From: Oegoconia quadripuncta
Lineage: Eukaryota > Arthropoda > Insecta > Lepidoptera > Autostichidae
Reading direction: 5' to 3'
Length of the DNA: 64,000 nucleotides
Assembly (NCBI GenBank): GCA_949316235.1
Contig: OX438743.1
Span: 20,395,771-20,459,770 of the forward strand
This document shows, one piece after another, positions 33,548 through 45,768 of the stretch. How positions within the stretch are numbered: the stretch's first letter is position 1; every line of letters begins with the position of its first letter. Both the position numbers and the translations under genes were made by a program. The notes below the pieces were generated by a model, which saw nothing but the letters and a program-made list of their open reading frames with translations, had not been told where the DNA came from and did not search any database.

Positions 33548-35152
33548 AAATGTCATTTTCATAATCAACATCCCATAAAACCTAAATAACGACACCAATA
33601 TCGATTTTATGGTTTTATCCCCCATTTCACAACCCAAGGGGTTGAATTCGAAAAATCTCAAAACACGTATTAGCTTATTTGTTCCTAGGAGTACTCTTGC
33701 GAAGTTTCGAGTCGAAAATAGTCGAAATGTCCAAGTTATACTGTTTCTTCATACAAACTTCCCACCCCTGTTTCACCCCCTTAAAGGGTGAATTTTGAAA
33801 AATCCTTTCTTAGTGCTCCCCTAGACCTCGTAAGGAACCTACGTGCCAAATTTGGAAATTCTATTCACCCCTTTGACTATGACTATGACTTTGACTAAAA
33901 CTTTAACTATGACTTTGACTATGACTTCGACTATGACATTGACTACGACTTTGACTTTGACTATGACTATATGACTATGACTATGACTTTGACTATGACT
34001 TTGACATTGACTATGACTTTGACTATGACTTTGCCTATGACTATGACTTTGACTATGACTTTGACTATGACTTTGACATGACTTTGACTATGAATTTTAC
34101 TTTTCGACTTTTTGTCTTCGACTTTGAGCCTTCGTCTTTGAGCCTTCGATTTTAAGCCTTCGACTTTGAGCCTTCGACATTGAGCTTTCGACTTTGAGTC
34201 TTCGACTTTGAGTCTTCGACTTTTAGGCTTCGACTTTGAGCCTTCGACTTTCAGCCTTCGACTTTGAGCCTTCGAATTTGAGACTTTGACTCTTCGACTT
34301 CGACACCAATTTGAATTTGTGATTTCAACCCCTACCACTATCGCAACCCGTAAGGGGTTAGCTTCAAAATAAATGTCATTTTCGCAATCAACGTCCCAAA
34401 AAACCTAAATAACGACACCAATATAGACTTTTTTGGTGTCATCCCCCACCCCTATCACACCCCTAGAGGGTTGGCTTAAAATAAATGTCATTTTCATAAT
34501 CAACATCCCAAAAAACCTAAATAAGGACACCAATATCGATTTTATGGTTTCAACCCCCATTTCACACCCCAGGGGGCTGTTTTTCGAAAAATCTCAACTC
34601 AGTCTTATCTCATTCTCTAACACCAAGGGGTTAGCTTTAAAACAAATGGCATTTTCGTAATCAACGTCCCAAAAAACCTAAATAATCACACCAATATTCA
34701 CTTTTTTGGTATCAACCCCCACCCCTATCTCAACCCTAGAGGGTTAACTTAAAATAAATGTCATATTCATAATCAACATCCCAAAAAACTAAATAACGAC
34801 ACCAATATCGATTTTATGGTTTTAACCTCCATTTCACAACCCAGGGGGTTGTTTTTCGAAAAATCTCAAAACACGTATTAGCTTATTTGTTCCTAGGAGT
34901 ACTCTTGCGAAGTTTCGAGTCGAAAATAGTCGAAATGCCCAAGTTATACTGTTTCTTCATACAAACTTCCCACCCCTGTTTCACCCCCTTAAAGGGTGAA
35001 TTTTGAAAAATCCTTTCTTAGTGCTCCCCTAGACCTCGTAAGGAACCTACGTGCCAACTTTGGAAACTCTAGACCCAGCGGTTTGGCCTGTGCGTTGATA
35101 TGTCAGTCAGTCAGTCAGTCAGTCATTCAGTTTCTTCCTTTATATATTTAGA
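33548..35152 (-). mobile_element. Helitron-like unit 2, truncated copy in right arm
   Basis: Reverse copy of 30,852-32,456; it lacks the 3' hairpin and CTAG end because the arm starts inside it. Confidence 0.75.
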
Positions 35153-37165
35153 CTAGCAGCTGCCCGCGACTTCGTCCGCGTGGACTACATGAATCAACAC
35201 TTTACCACGGGAATACATTCAGCAGAAAAATTACCATGTAGAGTTTATCTCAAACAGGAAAAGACCCTGGGCAGATAACAGGTATGTGCAACCATGTTGG
35301 TGTTTTGCCAGGTAAATGAATTAAGACAGGGATCCATTAAAAGACCTTTCTGAAAAATTCTGGTTTATATTTATTAAAGTACTTCCTTATAAACAACATT
35401 CTTTGCCATGTTTGAAGGTGGTAGCAATAGAACCAAACTTTGAGGTGAACTTACACGGGAGCATGCCACATAGAACTGACCGTGAGAGAAACATGATTAT
35501 ATTCCAAAAAACCTAAATAACGACACCAATGTCGATTTTGTTTAACATTTACCCTATCTCATCCCCTTTGACTTCGACTTGGACTACGACTTCGACTTCG
35601 ACTTCGACTACGACAACGACTTCGACTTCGACCTCGACCTCGACCTCGGCCTCGACCTCGACCTCGATCTCGACCTTGGCCTCGACCTTGGCCTCGACCT
35701 CGACCTCGACCTCGGCCTCGGCCTCGACCTCGACCTCGACTTCGACTTCGACTTCGACTTCGACTTCGACCTCGACCTCGACTTCGACTTCGAGTACGAC
35801 TTCGCCTTTTGCTTCGAGTCGAAAATACTCGAAATGTCCAAGATATACTGATTTTTCATACAAACTTCGCACCCCTGTTTGACCCCTTTGACTATGACTA
35901 TGACTGACTAAAACTTTGACTTTGACTATGATTTTGACTATGACTTTGACATGACTTTGACTATGAATTTTACTTTTCGACTTTGAGTCTTCGACTTTGA
36001 GTCTTCGACTTTGAGTCTTCGACTTTGAGCCTTCGACTTTGAGCCTTCGAATTTGAGCCTTCGAATTTGAGCCTTCGACTTTGAGCCTTCGACTTTGAAT
36101 TTCGAATTTGAATCTTCGACATTGACTCTTCGACTTTGACTCTTCGACTTCGACACCAATTTGAATTTGTGATTTCAACCCCTACCACTATCGCAACCCG
36201 TAAGGGGTTAGCTTCAAAATAAATGTCATTTTCGCAATCAACGGCCTAAAAAACCTAAATAAAGACACCAATATAGACTTTTTTGGTATCATCCCCCACC
36301 CCTATCTCACCCCTAGAGGGTTGGCTTAATATAAATGTCATTTTCATAATCAACATCCCAAAAAACCTAAATAACGACACCAATATCGATTTTATGGTTT
36401 CAACGCCCATTTCACACCCCAGGGGGCTGTTTTTAGAAAAATCTCAACTCACCCTTATCTCATTCTCTAACCCCTAGGGGTTAGCTTAAAAACAAATGGC
36501 ATTTTCGTAATCAACGTCCCAAAAACCTAAATAATGACACCAATATTGACTTTTTTGGTATCAACCCCCACCCCTATCTCAACCCTAGAGGGTTAACTTA
36601 AAATAAATGTCATATTCATAATCAACATCCCATAAAATCTAAATAACGACACCATTATCGATTATATGGTTTTAACTCCCATTTCACACCCCAGGGGGTT
36701 GTCCAATATAGACTTTTTTGGTAGCAACCCCCACCCCTATCTCAACCCTAGAGGGTTAACTTAAAATAAATGTCAATTTCATAATCAACATCCCATAAAA
36801 CCTAAATAACGACACCAATATCGATTTTATGGTTTTAACCCCCATTTCACAACCCAGGGGGTTGTTTTTCGAAAAATCTCAAAACACGTATTAGCTTATT
36901 TGTTCCTAGGAGTACTCTTGCGAAGTTTGGAGTCGAAAATAGTCGAAATGTCCAAGTTGTACTGTTTCTTCATACAAACTTCCCACCCCTGTTTCACCCC
37001 CTTAAAGGGTGAATTTTGAAAAATTCTTTCTTAGTGCTCCCCTAGACCTCGTAAGGAACCTACGTGCCAAATTTGGAAACTCTAGACCCAGCGGTTTGGC
37101 CTGTGCGTTGATATGTCAGTCAGTCAGTCAGTCAGTCAGTCAGTTTCTTCCTTTATATATTTAGA
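35153..37165 (-). mobile_element. Helitron-like unit 1, copy in right arm
   Basis: Reverse copy of 28,833-30,851 with both ends, 6 bp shorter in the GTCGAA array. Confidence 0.75.
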
Positions 37166-37281
37166 ATATAATAATAATGTATTGTCTTCGACCGGTATCA
37201 TACCTAATACGCTCAACAATAGCTTAAATACGTTAAAATAGCCTACTTACATCTCTTATGTATTACAAAATTGCTACCATT

Positions 37282-37621
37282 TTTTTTTTATATAAGAGGG
37301 CGGCAAACGAGCATGCGGGTCACCTGATTGATGGAAAGCAATCACCGCCGCCCATAGCACCCGCAACACCAAAAGGGTCAAAGATGCGTTGCCGGCCTTT
37401 GAGGAAGGTGTAGGCTCGTTTCTTGAAGGTTCCAATGTCGTACTCGTTCGGGAATACCGCTGCCGGAAGTCCGTTCCACAGGGTGGTCGTACGTGGTAAG
37501 AAGTTTCTTGAGAAACGTACAGTGGTAGACTTCCACTCATCCAGGTGATGTGGATGGAAATTTAATTTTCGGCGAGAAGTGTATCGGTTAAATTGAGCAG
37601 CGGGTATTAGCTCGAACAGTT
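37282..37621 (-). pseudogene. LINE-A ORF2 C-terminus and 3' end (right arm)
   Basis: Mirror of 28,375-28,716. The AT dinucleotide run next to the poly(A) is 2 bp shorter than in the left arm. Confidence 0.7.
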
Positions 37622-37683
37622 CTTCAGAACATTCCCCATGAAATATGCGATAGAAAATGCAGAGGCAGAAAAAATCTCATCCG

Positions 37684-37902
37684 GTATAATAATACATATT
37701 TCAGACACTTGCACCAATCATCTAGTCCCAAAGGAAACAAAGCTTGTACTATGGATACAAGATAACGGATGAACATACATAAACATCCATGATTCGGGAA
37801 TAAATGTTCGTATTCATCACACATTTACCCCTCGCGGGATGCGGACCCGCAACCGTTGGTTTCGCTAACAGGGGTACTATTCTCTTCAACAATCGGTCGT
37901 CA
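37684..37902 (-). repeat. SINE-beta (right arm)
   Basis: Mirror of 28,094-28,312. Confidence 0.75.
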
Positions 37903-38389
37903 CTGAATGGAACCAAAGGCGACAAAGGGTCTTTACACGAAAAAATGTCTATAGACTGGCACGTGTCCCTCCACGCGATGGGCTCGCTTTTACATGCGCA
38001 TTTCTGTATTTTTTAAAAATTTACCAGTATCACTATGAACCTTATTCATATTAAATAGCATTGTATTTCTATTGTTATAAAACGTTAACCTGCTTCCTGC
38101 TTTGCATAATGAAGCACTACTCCTGAGCAAGAACTTGGCTTGCTCTCGAGTTGAGAACACTCGAGGTGCCTAGCTCAGTCATTATTTAAATTATGTTTTA
38201 ATGTCTTGAGAGTCTGCAGAATAATGGCGAACTAGTATATGGTTTTCATTAAATTACCTTGTTGTATTGTGGAAATACAACAGCATAACTTATATCTCGT
38301 CGGGAATTGGCCGACAGAGATATTATAAATGTCGTCTGTGTAACATTCTCAAAGAAATCTTCTGTTATAAAAACGTATAATAAGTTAGC

Positions 38390-38705
38390 GCCTCCGTGGC
38401 TCAATGTAAACAACATTGGGTTTACGATTCGGAGGTCGCGGGTACGATCCCCAGCGGGGTACATGTTTAAGTACTCGGTTTGGTTGGTGGTAGGGTATTT
38501 TAAATGTCCGCGTGGCTAGCTACCACCATCTTATCTAAATCTGCCGCCAATCAGCAATGTTGTATTCCGGTTGTTAGAGATAAGATAGCCAGTCCCCCAA
38601 ATGTGTTGGGGTTTCCGGGTCAGTACGCTTCCACCTTAGACCTCATCTTTACTTAACATCAGGTGCGATTGAGGTCAAGTACCAACCCGTTATGCATAAA
38701 AAAAA
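38390..38705 (+). repeat. SINE-alpha, full length (right arm)
   Basis: Mirror of 27,291-27,606. The head 'gcctccgtggctcaatgtaa' and B-box region 'gggtacgatccccagc' can be read directly on the plus strand. Confidence 0.85.
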
Positions 38706-38710
38706 GGTAC

Positions 38711-39346
38711 GGGCATATATGTATACACAACATCACGACCTTTGTCCCAAATGGGGTGGAAAGAGTTACCCCAAACATTAGTAATAAGGTGTTCGTGAGC
38801 ATGAAAAATAGAGCAAGACAGATAGTGGAAGAAGAGTAGGAAAATATACATACCACCACGATCTTCATCCCATATGGGGTGGTCAGAGATATCCCAAAAA
38901 TGTGTGTTCCGGTGTTCCAAACAGTTTAATGCTTGAAACAACATCCACGGTTCACCATTCGAAATATACAGAAATGCACACGTAACGGGGGTGATCCCAT
39001 TACTGTTGAAACGTGTAAATCAATAGAAGTTTTTTGATGGAAAGTCCCATAGTCGCCTTTAACTATACCCACTGGAAGAGACACAAAAACAATAGAAATG
39101 ACTATTGTTTTTACTTTAAATAAATAACCCTCTCTAAGCCCCTCTCTAAGCTTCAATACACACTTTTCTAATAGATTCTTCTGTTTTTTGGGTAATGATT
39201 TGTACAATAAAGTCCATTCTATTCTTTCGATGTATGATCTTCCTAAACATTTATGTAGAATTAAGCTAAGTAAGTGGTTAATGGATCTAACATATGCTGA
39301 AACTGAATCTCTGCTCATTCCAATATCGTCGCACACATAAACTCAC
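38711..39346 (-). repeat. Composite dispersed repeat with open frame (right arm)
   Basis: Mirror of 26,650-27,285. Confidence 0.45.
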
Positions 39347-39408
39347 CCAAACAATACACCCACCCTCACCCCCAGACGCACACATCACCCCCCCCCCCCA
39401 CGCGCACA

Positions 39409-39409
<1 letters not shown>

Positions 39410-39443
<34 letters not shown>

Positions 39444-39447
39444 CACA

Positions 39448-39492
<45 letters not shown>

Positions 39493-39505
39493 CACACACA
39501 CACAC
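39410..39505. repeat. (CA)n microsatellite (right arm)
   Basis: Partner of 26,489-26,586. It contains one irregular 'caacac' step absent from the left arm, giving the 3-bp length difference. Confidence 0.95.
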
Positions 39506-40458
39506 TTGCTTTAGTCCACTATCCACATGCCTCAACATATATGTATACTTTAAGCAGCATACTGCATCACTTAGATAATGTATTCTCAGTGTTCTTGTTG
39601 TAATGTCTAATATTAAGGGAGTGAGAGCCTGGAGATCTGTGTAGCATAGGTTTCGAACCTATTTCAGACTCCAGTCTCTCACAAAGATATTTGTTTTTGT
39701 ATTTACCTAACATTACTATTTCACAATGTACCTATTTCTTTGTGGTGAGATAATATATATTATTATTATTATTATTTAACTATAAAAGTACTGTCAAAAG
39801 CTAAATATCTTCGAAACGGTTGAACCGACTTTCGTGAAACATGGCTAAGAAGCTGTCCCATCATTTTGTTCTTAATATAAACAAACCGCACTCAAATTGG
39901 GCCACGATTACTGAGATGCATCCGGACAAAGGCGGGACACATATAAGGCCACCCATGTGACACCAGTCGTTTGTCGTCTCTTTCGAGGACAGGTGCTTAG
40001 CCATGTTTGATGAATTTCGGTTTAGCCGCTTCGGAAACATTTAGTTATATACACTGATGCATTTATATCATGCTTGGACGTATCAAGCAAGGTCTTCAGT
40101 GCATTACATATAATGCCCGGACAGTTAAAATGTTAACACAGTTGGTTTGGTTTAATTGGATGATACAATCCTTTGTTTTCTTTATATGATTTATAGTTAG
40201 TAACTCGTTTGTATGGAGCACGTCAGCGGTAAAATCCTCATAATAGTTTGTGTTTACATTTTCTAATCATGTCGGTAGCATTGGACACTCGTTCACGGCC
40301 ACAATTGGCGATTGACGTCCGCCCATTAAGGGGTCAATGCCGGCCGCATAGAAACGTGACTAGCTTGCACATATGCATCCTCCAAAGTTATCCTCCTCGA
40401 CAACCTTATCAGACACCATATAAGACACAACAAAGAGTCATAAACTAATCTAGACCTG

Positions 40459-40465
40459 TATAAAA
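40459..40465 (+). promoter_or_regulatory. TATA box of the secreted-protein gene (right copy)
   Basis: TATAAAA, 49 bp upstream of the ATG at 40,514. An initiator-like 'catcattg' lies about 28 bp downstream. Confidence 0.6.
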
Positions 40466-40513
40466 TAGGTCGCAACATTGTCACCAGCATCATTGAATCA
40501 TAAACGATCAGTT

Positions 40514-41077
40514 ATGAAGTTTTTAATTCTCCTTTGTATTGCGGGAGTGCTGGCTGAACCACCTCGATTCAGGCCAGCGAGGTTTCGGTTCCAGCGCATA
40601 GAATTGGCGCCGACGACAACAGAGTCACCGACTGAGCCTACAACGGATAATAGTGGGTATCCACCCTCCGGATGGAAGCCTGCAGGAGAACCATTCACAT
40701 TGCCGAAGCAAGAAGCAGCACCTGCAGATACTTATGGAGCTCCAGACCAAAGTGGAGCGTACCCTCCATCTGGGTGGAAGCCAGAAGGTCAAGCGTTCAC
40801 GCTGCCAAAGCAGCAAGCGCCACCAGGCACGAACTATGGAGTACCAGACAATACTTACGGAGCACCAACTACCGATGCCACTACTGATAATCCACAAGCG
40901 GAGAAATTAGAAGGACCAGTGGAGGTTCAAAAAAGTATTGGGACGTACTTCGTTCTCTTGCCGACTGGAGAACTGCAGAGAGTGGAATTTGCGACGGAGA
41001 ATGATGTCCAGAAAATGAGATACACTGCTCGTCTCCAATTGCAGAACCCGGCACCGCTTTTCGTCTTCAGACCTTAA
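40514..41077 (+). CDS. Small secreted proline-rich protein, cuticle-like (right copy)
   Basis: Identical 187-aa protein to the left-arm copy: signal peptide 1-14, two 'YPPSGWKP.G..FTLPKQ' repeats (49-66, 83-100), and a 'GTYFVLLPTGELQRVEF' C-terminal segment. The ATG at 40,514 is chosen because it follows the TATA box by a normal distance and opens the signal peptide; the frame further upstream has no ATG. The stop is at 41,075-41,077 and AATAAA at 41,105-41,110. Both copies keep their full promoter and polyadenylation region, so if the duplication is real both should be expressible, transcribed outward from the centre about 15 kb apart. The duplicated flank extends 3.2 kb beyond the 3' end and about 6.9 kb 5' of the gene. 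The function is inferred only from composition and secretion. Confidence 0.85.
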   Translation: MKFLILLCIAGVLAEPPRFRPARFRFQRIELAPTTTESPTEPTTDNSGYPPSGWKPAGEPFTLPKQEAAPADTYGAPDQSGAYPPSGWKPEGQAFTLPKQQAPPGTNYGVPDNTYGAPTTDATTDNPQAEKLEGPVEVQKSIGTYFVLLPTGELQRVEFATENDVQKMRYTARLQLQNPAPLFVFRP

Positions 41078-42595
41078 ATTGGACTGTGAATTTGTGATAT
41101 TTAAAATAAATAAATAATATGATTGTAAAATAATGAAGTGTAAATAACGGCTGAATAGAATTTTTTTCATTTTCCTTAACAATTTCATCTCGGCGTCAAA
41201 GTAAAATTATGTAGAGATGAGATTTTAGTGTTGCGTTTGCATAAATTTAGATACGAATTTTACGTTCATCCACGTTGTTCTATTTCGTAGGTTGAAGAAC
41301 GTATTTATTGTACCTGTATTCAAAGTCCAACAGACAGACAAAAGAAAACAAAACTCCGCTTGAGTGTTTCTAGAAACCATAATCTTATTCACATAAACCA
41401 ACTGAATTAAAAGCATCAAAGGGGGTGAAATATTTCAAAGAAAAGTAACCAAGAAATCTAGAAGAATGACTACAATTAGAGAGTTTAAACACCCCGGAGT
41501 CTCTCGAAACGAAAATGTGATACTGATAAACAAACCAACTGCGTTAAAAGCTATATATTTTTGAAACGACTTAACCGATTTTCATCAGACATGGCTCTAA
41601 ACACCATCCAAATACGAGTTTGCGAAAATAAACATTGTTTCAAAGCACCTCTGCCGTTTTGGAGCTACAAAGCCACAGACATATAATTATATAGACTTTA
41701 AATTTAAAACACCTCTCATCGTTTGAGTTGTAGGTTAAAAAGGACATTCATCTAAGCATCAAAACCTTTATAAGAAGTTTATCAGGAATGCTCTTGCATA
41801 CTACTAATAAAGTTTTGTCGTGGCACGGCTTAAAAAGGTCTTTTGAATAGCCTTCTAATTCAAATGAAAAGAAAACCTAACTCAAAGGCTGAAAGCTTCT
41901 TTTACTCGTTCCGTCAATAGTAGGATTACATCCTTTTTATACAAAATGTACAATTTATTCTGAAATGGCAAACAGTCTGAGACGGGTGCATAGATCTTGA
42001 GAGAGCGTCCCATTATCGTCGATACTATGTTATTAAGCGGTTTTTACCGCCTTCGTGACTCATCGGGTTTAATAATTCTAGACAGTACATTCGATTCTTA
42101 GCGCATTAGAGTTTACCTCACTAGATTGAGTTTCTATTTACTTAGTTGAAGCATTCTTTCTACCATTGTTGCTGCCACAGCAACAATTGAGACTAATAGT
42201 TTTTTTCTAGGCAAAGACTTGCTTTATTTGACATGAATAATATGTGGTGACTATTTTTAATGAAACATTATTAATATTCTTCATTATGCTGAGTTTCAAG
42301 ACCAATTACTACATATGCTTGTGTAACTTCCAATTGTATAGTCGAGAGTTAACTCGGTGTCATAATATTTTGTTTGTCAAGTGATTACCGCTCGCTCTGG
42401 TTTCGCCAAACACAAGACAACAGTCGTTTGTGTAAATGAGCGCGTTTATTTTGAATAAATCCCTGACATAGTATCTAGTACAATTGATAACAGTAGAACA
42501 ACTCTGTAGAAACTGAGCTCTGTTATGAAATATTTTTTTTCGGAATAATTTGGAAAACATAAATTAACAATACTCCAGCAATATCAATTTACTCA

Positions 42596-42815
42596 GATAT
42601 GAGGGAGGCGTTCGATTTTGTTGACCATACAATACTACTACACAAACTGGAGCTATATTTTAGAGGCAAAGCATATGAGTGGATGCAATGTATACAAAGA
42701 GCAAAAGTGTTTTAGATAAATATTACCATGCTAAATAAATAAGTGTTGATTCCAATTTTTATTTCATACAACAGGAGTTCCCCAAGGTTGTATCCTTGGA
42801 CCATTGTTTTTATTG
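42596..42815 (+). pseudogene. Non-LTR reverse-transcriptase fragment (right arm)
   Basis: Mirror of 23,178-23,397. The plus strand shows 'AFDFVDH' and 'GVPQGCILGPLF' separated by a stop at about 42,715. Confidence 0.7.
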
Positions 42816-43494
42816 CCGAAAGAAATGACACAGGAAATTTTAAACTGATTGTGAAGAAAGCACAGTCTGACACATTAGACAAGTTACAATATAATAATAA
42901 AAACGAAAGTCATGCCAATTACTTCTTATAATTAAGAAGTTGTCCTTATAAGACTATGAATACAATACATCCTATATGCAACGGTAAGAGCATAATATAA
43001 ATTAGCCTCAAAATTTGCAGTTTTTTTATATTTTCTTAGCAAATTAATTAATTCAAATTCAAAGTTATCCATTTATTCGTAACTCCAGCGTTAGAGTTAA
43101 GTCCTGCGATATACGATGATTATGTTTAGTTATTATAACCGCACTTTATTGTTGTACTATGTTCCCGATTGTTAGACACCAACTGTATTGTTGTGCTAAA
43201 CAGACTAGATGGGTTTTGGCGCAATTCGCTTAGCATAGGTTAGTGAAGGTCTCAAATCGACTCTGTGAATCACGCTTAAATAGATGATTCCGTTTGAGTT
43301 TGTTTTTGGAGAGGCTACTTTGACAGCAATGGAATTATACGTAGATATATAAATGGCGCGAGATCTCTTCTTTCCTTTAACACTGAAGTCTGAAACTCGC
43401 ATCGCAATAGCTCATTTCCAAACAGTTACATTCTAAGTTTATCTTAGGGTTATAGTTGGAAAGATCTACCTCTTTGAAAATGTAGAAAATTTCA

Positions 43495-43734
43495 ATGTTT
43501 ACTCGACAATTATACAGGGAACCGTTTGTCCCGGAATGGAATACCGCATTTCAATACTACAAGATTGTTTCGCCGGATGCCGAGTACATTGCGGAGTGTG
43601 TTTATGAATCTGTTGAATTCTGTAAACTAATTGATATGAGGGTGGCGGTATATGTTCCGCATCGATGGGTCATACCGACGTTGTTGCTTATGTGTCTTAG
43701 ACAGAGCCAATCAATTGGAGGTCTTAGTCAATAA
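43495..43734 (+). CDS. Unidentified 79-aa open frame (right-arm copy)
   Basis: Identical to the left-arm frame at 22,259-22,498. It starts at ATG and ends TAA. No family is recognised and its status as a gene is uncertain. Confidence 0.25.
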   Translation: MFTRQLYREPFVPEWNTAFQYYKIVSPDAEYIAECVYESVEFCKLIDMRVAVYVPHRWVIPTLLLMCLRQSQSIGGLSQ

Positions 43735-43760
43735 TTTATTGGAAATTTTTGGGCATATGT

Positions 43761-43851
43761 CTCTCTATCGAAAATAGCTTCGGACGGCCGTAACTTCGGA
43801 TTTTTTCAAAAGAAAAAGTTTCGGCCGCCCGCAGCTATTTTCGTTAGAGAG
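43761..43851. mobile_element. 91-bp foldback element (right arm)
   Basis: Mirror of 22,142-22,232. Confidence 0.75.
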
Positions 43852-43864
43852 TAGACCCCTGATG

Positions 43865-44030
43865 TTGATGAGGATTATAGCAACACGTGACGTCAGATGC
43901 TCACTTAAAATATTGAGTAAGTATTAAACTACTGTGGCATTATTTTTTCCTTTGGGCACTATTTCGCACTATTTTAGCAAAATTTTTTGACATTATCGAA
44001 ATAGCTAGATTCCACTTTGTAACTTGGAGC
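43865..44030 (+). repeat. Dispersed repeat shared with 61,384-61,535 (right arm)
   Basis: 'gaggattatagcaacacgtg' and 'cgaaatagctagattccac' match the 61.4-kb copy in the same orientation. Confidence 0.55.
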
Positions 44031-44246
44031 ACATTGGGTTCACGATTCGGAGGTCGCGGGTTCGATCCCCAGCGGGGTACATGTTTAAGTACTCGGTTTG
44101 GTTGGTGGTAGGGCATTTTAAATGTCCGCGTGGCTAGCTACCACCATCTTATCTAAATCTGCCGCCAAGCAGCAATGTTAATAGCATTATTGCTTCAAGT
44201 TCAAGTTGTTGAGGTAAAGTACAAACCCGTCGTGCATAAAAAAAAA
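44031..44246 (+). repeat. SINE-alpha with internal deletion (right arm)
   Basis: Mirror of 21,747-21,962, ending about 70 bp before the outer edge of the inverted repeat. Confidence 0.8.
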
Positions 44247-44315
44247 TACATGTACGTAACTTATCTAATCAATGAAGTATAAAGTAAAAAATAGGTTGCA
44301 ATGTTATTAAGGTTA

Positions 44316-45000
44316 ATTTTTGACCACCACGGCTCTAATATAACGTTGATACCGACTGTACCGACAAACATTAACATAGAACCACAATCATCTCACGGTA
44401 CACCAATTTCTAATTACGCTATAATGTTGATATTAAAAATATACTGTTAATTTCAAAGGCATCGGGCTTGGCGGGGCTTCATTATGATTGCAAAGCCCCA
44501 GGAGGTGGATTCTTGGCGATAATGACGTCATTTATAATGGAGACGAATCCTAATTGCTGCCCGCACTCATTTCCATGTGTTCCGTTCCCTCTCGAAAATA
44601 TCTCGAAAATACACAGTGATATTTTAATTACGTGAGAAAATTTAAGAGGCACGTCTTGACATAAAAAATGTCACTATAAAATGTACCGATCAGCTGACAC
44701 ATCTTATAGGGGATAAAATGATCGTCATTTTTTTCTGTATAACCTACTCGTACTATCGAACCATATATACCACAGATTAAGCAAATAAATTGAATTTCCA
44801 GCCTTAACTATGTAACAGATGCTGGCAGAATATGAAACAAATATCACTATCTAAATCGACATTCACTGTGGAAACGCGGTGCAAAACGGTCTAGGATAAA
44901 ATATATTTAGGAATATAAATTCAAATAAGTCGGTGTCTATATGATTTATTTTTAATTTTAAACAATTTTCCTGCATAAACTTTACATACAAAGAGAATTT
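44316..45000. other. Unique sequence outside the right arm
   Basis: No gene recognised. This is the flank that would originally have adjoined the spacer if the inverted repeat arose by a fold-back duplication. Confidence 0.4.
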
Positions 45001-45009
45001 ACACACTTT

Positions 45010-45170
45010 AATAGAACTACCGGTAAACGAAGTTGCCCTTAGTACTACCGATAGGACTACGGGCAATTTGATTGGCCCGTGGTCCGATTGATAGAACCAC
45101 AGGCAAAAACAATTGCCCATGGATCGACCAGTAGAACTCGGCGATTGGACCACGGGCAATAAACGAAAAA
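45010..45170. repeat. Cluster of self-complementary 'GGGCAATT/GCCCGTGGTYC' units
   Basis: Short units such as 'gactacgggcaatttg', 'ttggcccgtggtccgattg', 'agaaccacaggcaa' and 'ggaccacgggcaat' alternate in orientation, so the block can fold on itself. A similar pattern with a different core is at 55,366-55,490. Confidence 0.5.
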
Positions 45171-45469
45171 AGAAAAGCCATTACTTAACAGAATTGAATT
45201 GAACTATGTAACAATATGTATTTGTGTCGTATATCTATTTATTTAACACTTTATTGTACACACACACAAAGAAATGGTCATTACCAATATTTTAGAAAAA
45301 TGTACAAAGCGAACTTATCTCTATAAGAGATCTCTTTCAGCAAACCCGTGAGAGCGAAATTTGATATAAAAGGTAGACATAAAGTGTACACGAAACAGAA
45401 GAAACAAAAAATGTTAAAAATATCATATAAAAGAAATTTACTTACATACCTACATAGATATTTTAAACG

Positions 45470-45768
45470 CGTCCGTGGCTCAATGTGAACAAGGGTTTAC
45501 GAATCGGAGGTCGCAGATTCGGTCCCCAGCGGGGTACATGTTTAGTACTCGGTTTGGTTAGTGGTAGGGCATGTGCGCTTGGCTTATCTTATCCAACTCT
45601 GCCACCAAACAGCAATGTTAATGGCATTATTGTGTTTCGGTTATCAGAGATAAGATATAGCCAGTCTCCCAAATAAGATGGAATTTTCGGGTCAGTATGC
45701 ACCTTCGGCCTCATCTTCACTTAACAGGTGTAATTGAGGTGAAGTGCTAACCCGTAGTGCATAATAGA
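45470..45768 (+). repeat. SINE-alpha, full length, diverged
   Basis: Head 'cgtccgtggctcaatgtgaa', B-box region 'agattcggtccccagcgggg', body and 'acccgtagtgcat' end are all recognisable, with small deletions. Confidence 0.75.

Larger units (their letters stand above)
33548..44315 (-). repeat. Right arm of the ~10.8-kb inverted repeat
   Basis: 10,768 bp, the reverse complement of 21,678-32,456 except for 11 bp in three simple-repeat tracts. The inner end cuts Helitron unit 2 in mid-sequence at 'aaatgtcattttcataatc'. The outer end stops at 'aaggtta' (44,315) and is followed by unrelated 'atttttgaccacc'. Neither end coincides with a transposon terminus, which argues against the whole arm being one mobile element. 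Confidence 0.95.

Noticed and set aside
21678..44315. The whole inverted repeat as a single giant foldback transposon
   Set aside because: Arm ends show no transposon termini or target duplication, and the arms contain an ordinary assortment of a gene and independent repeats.
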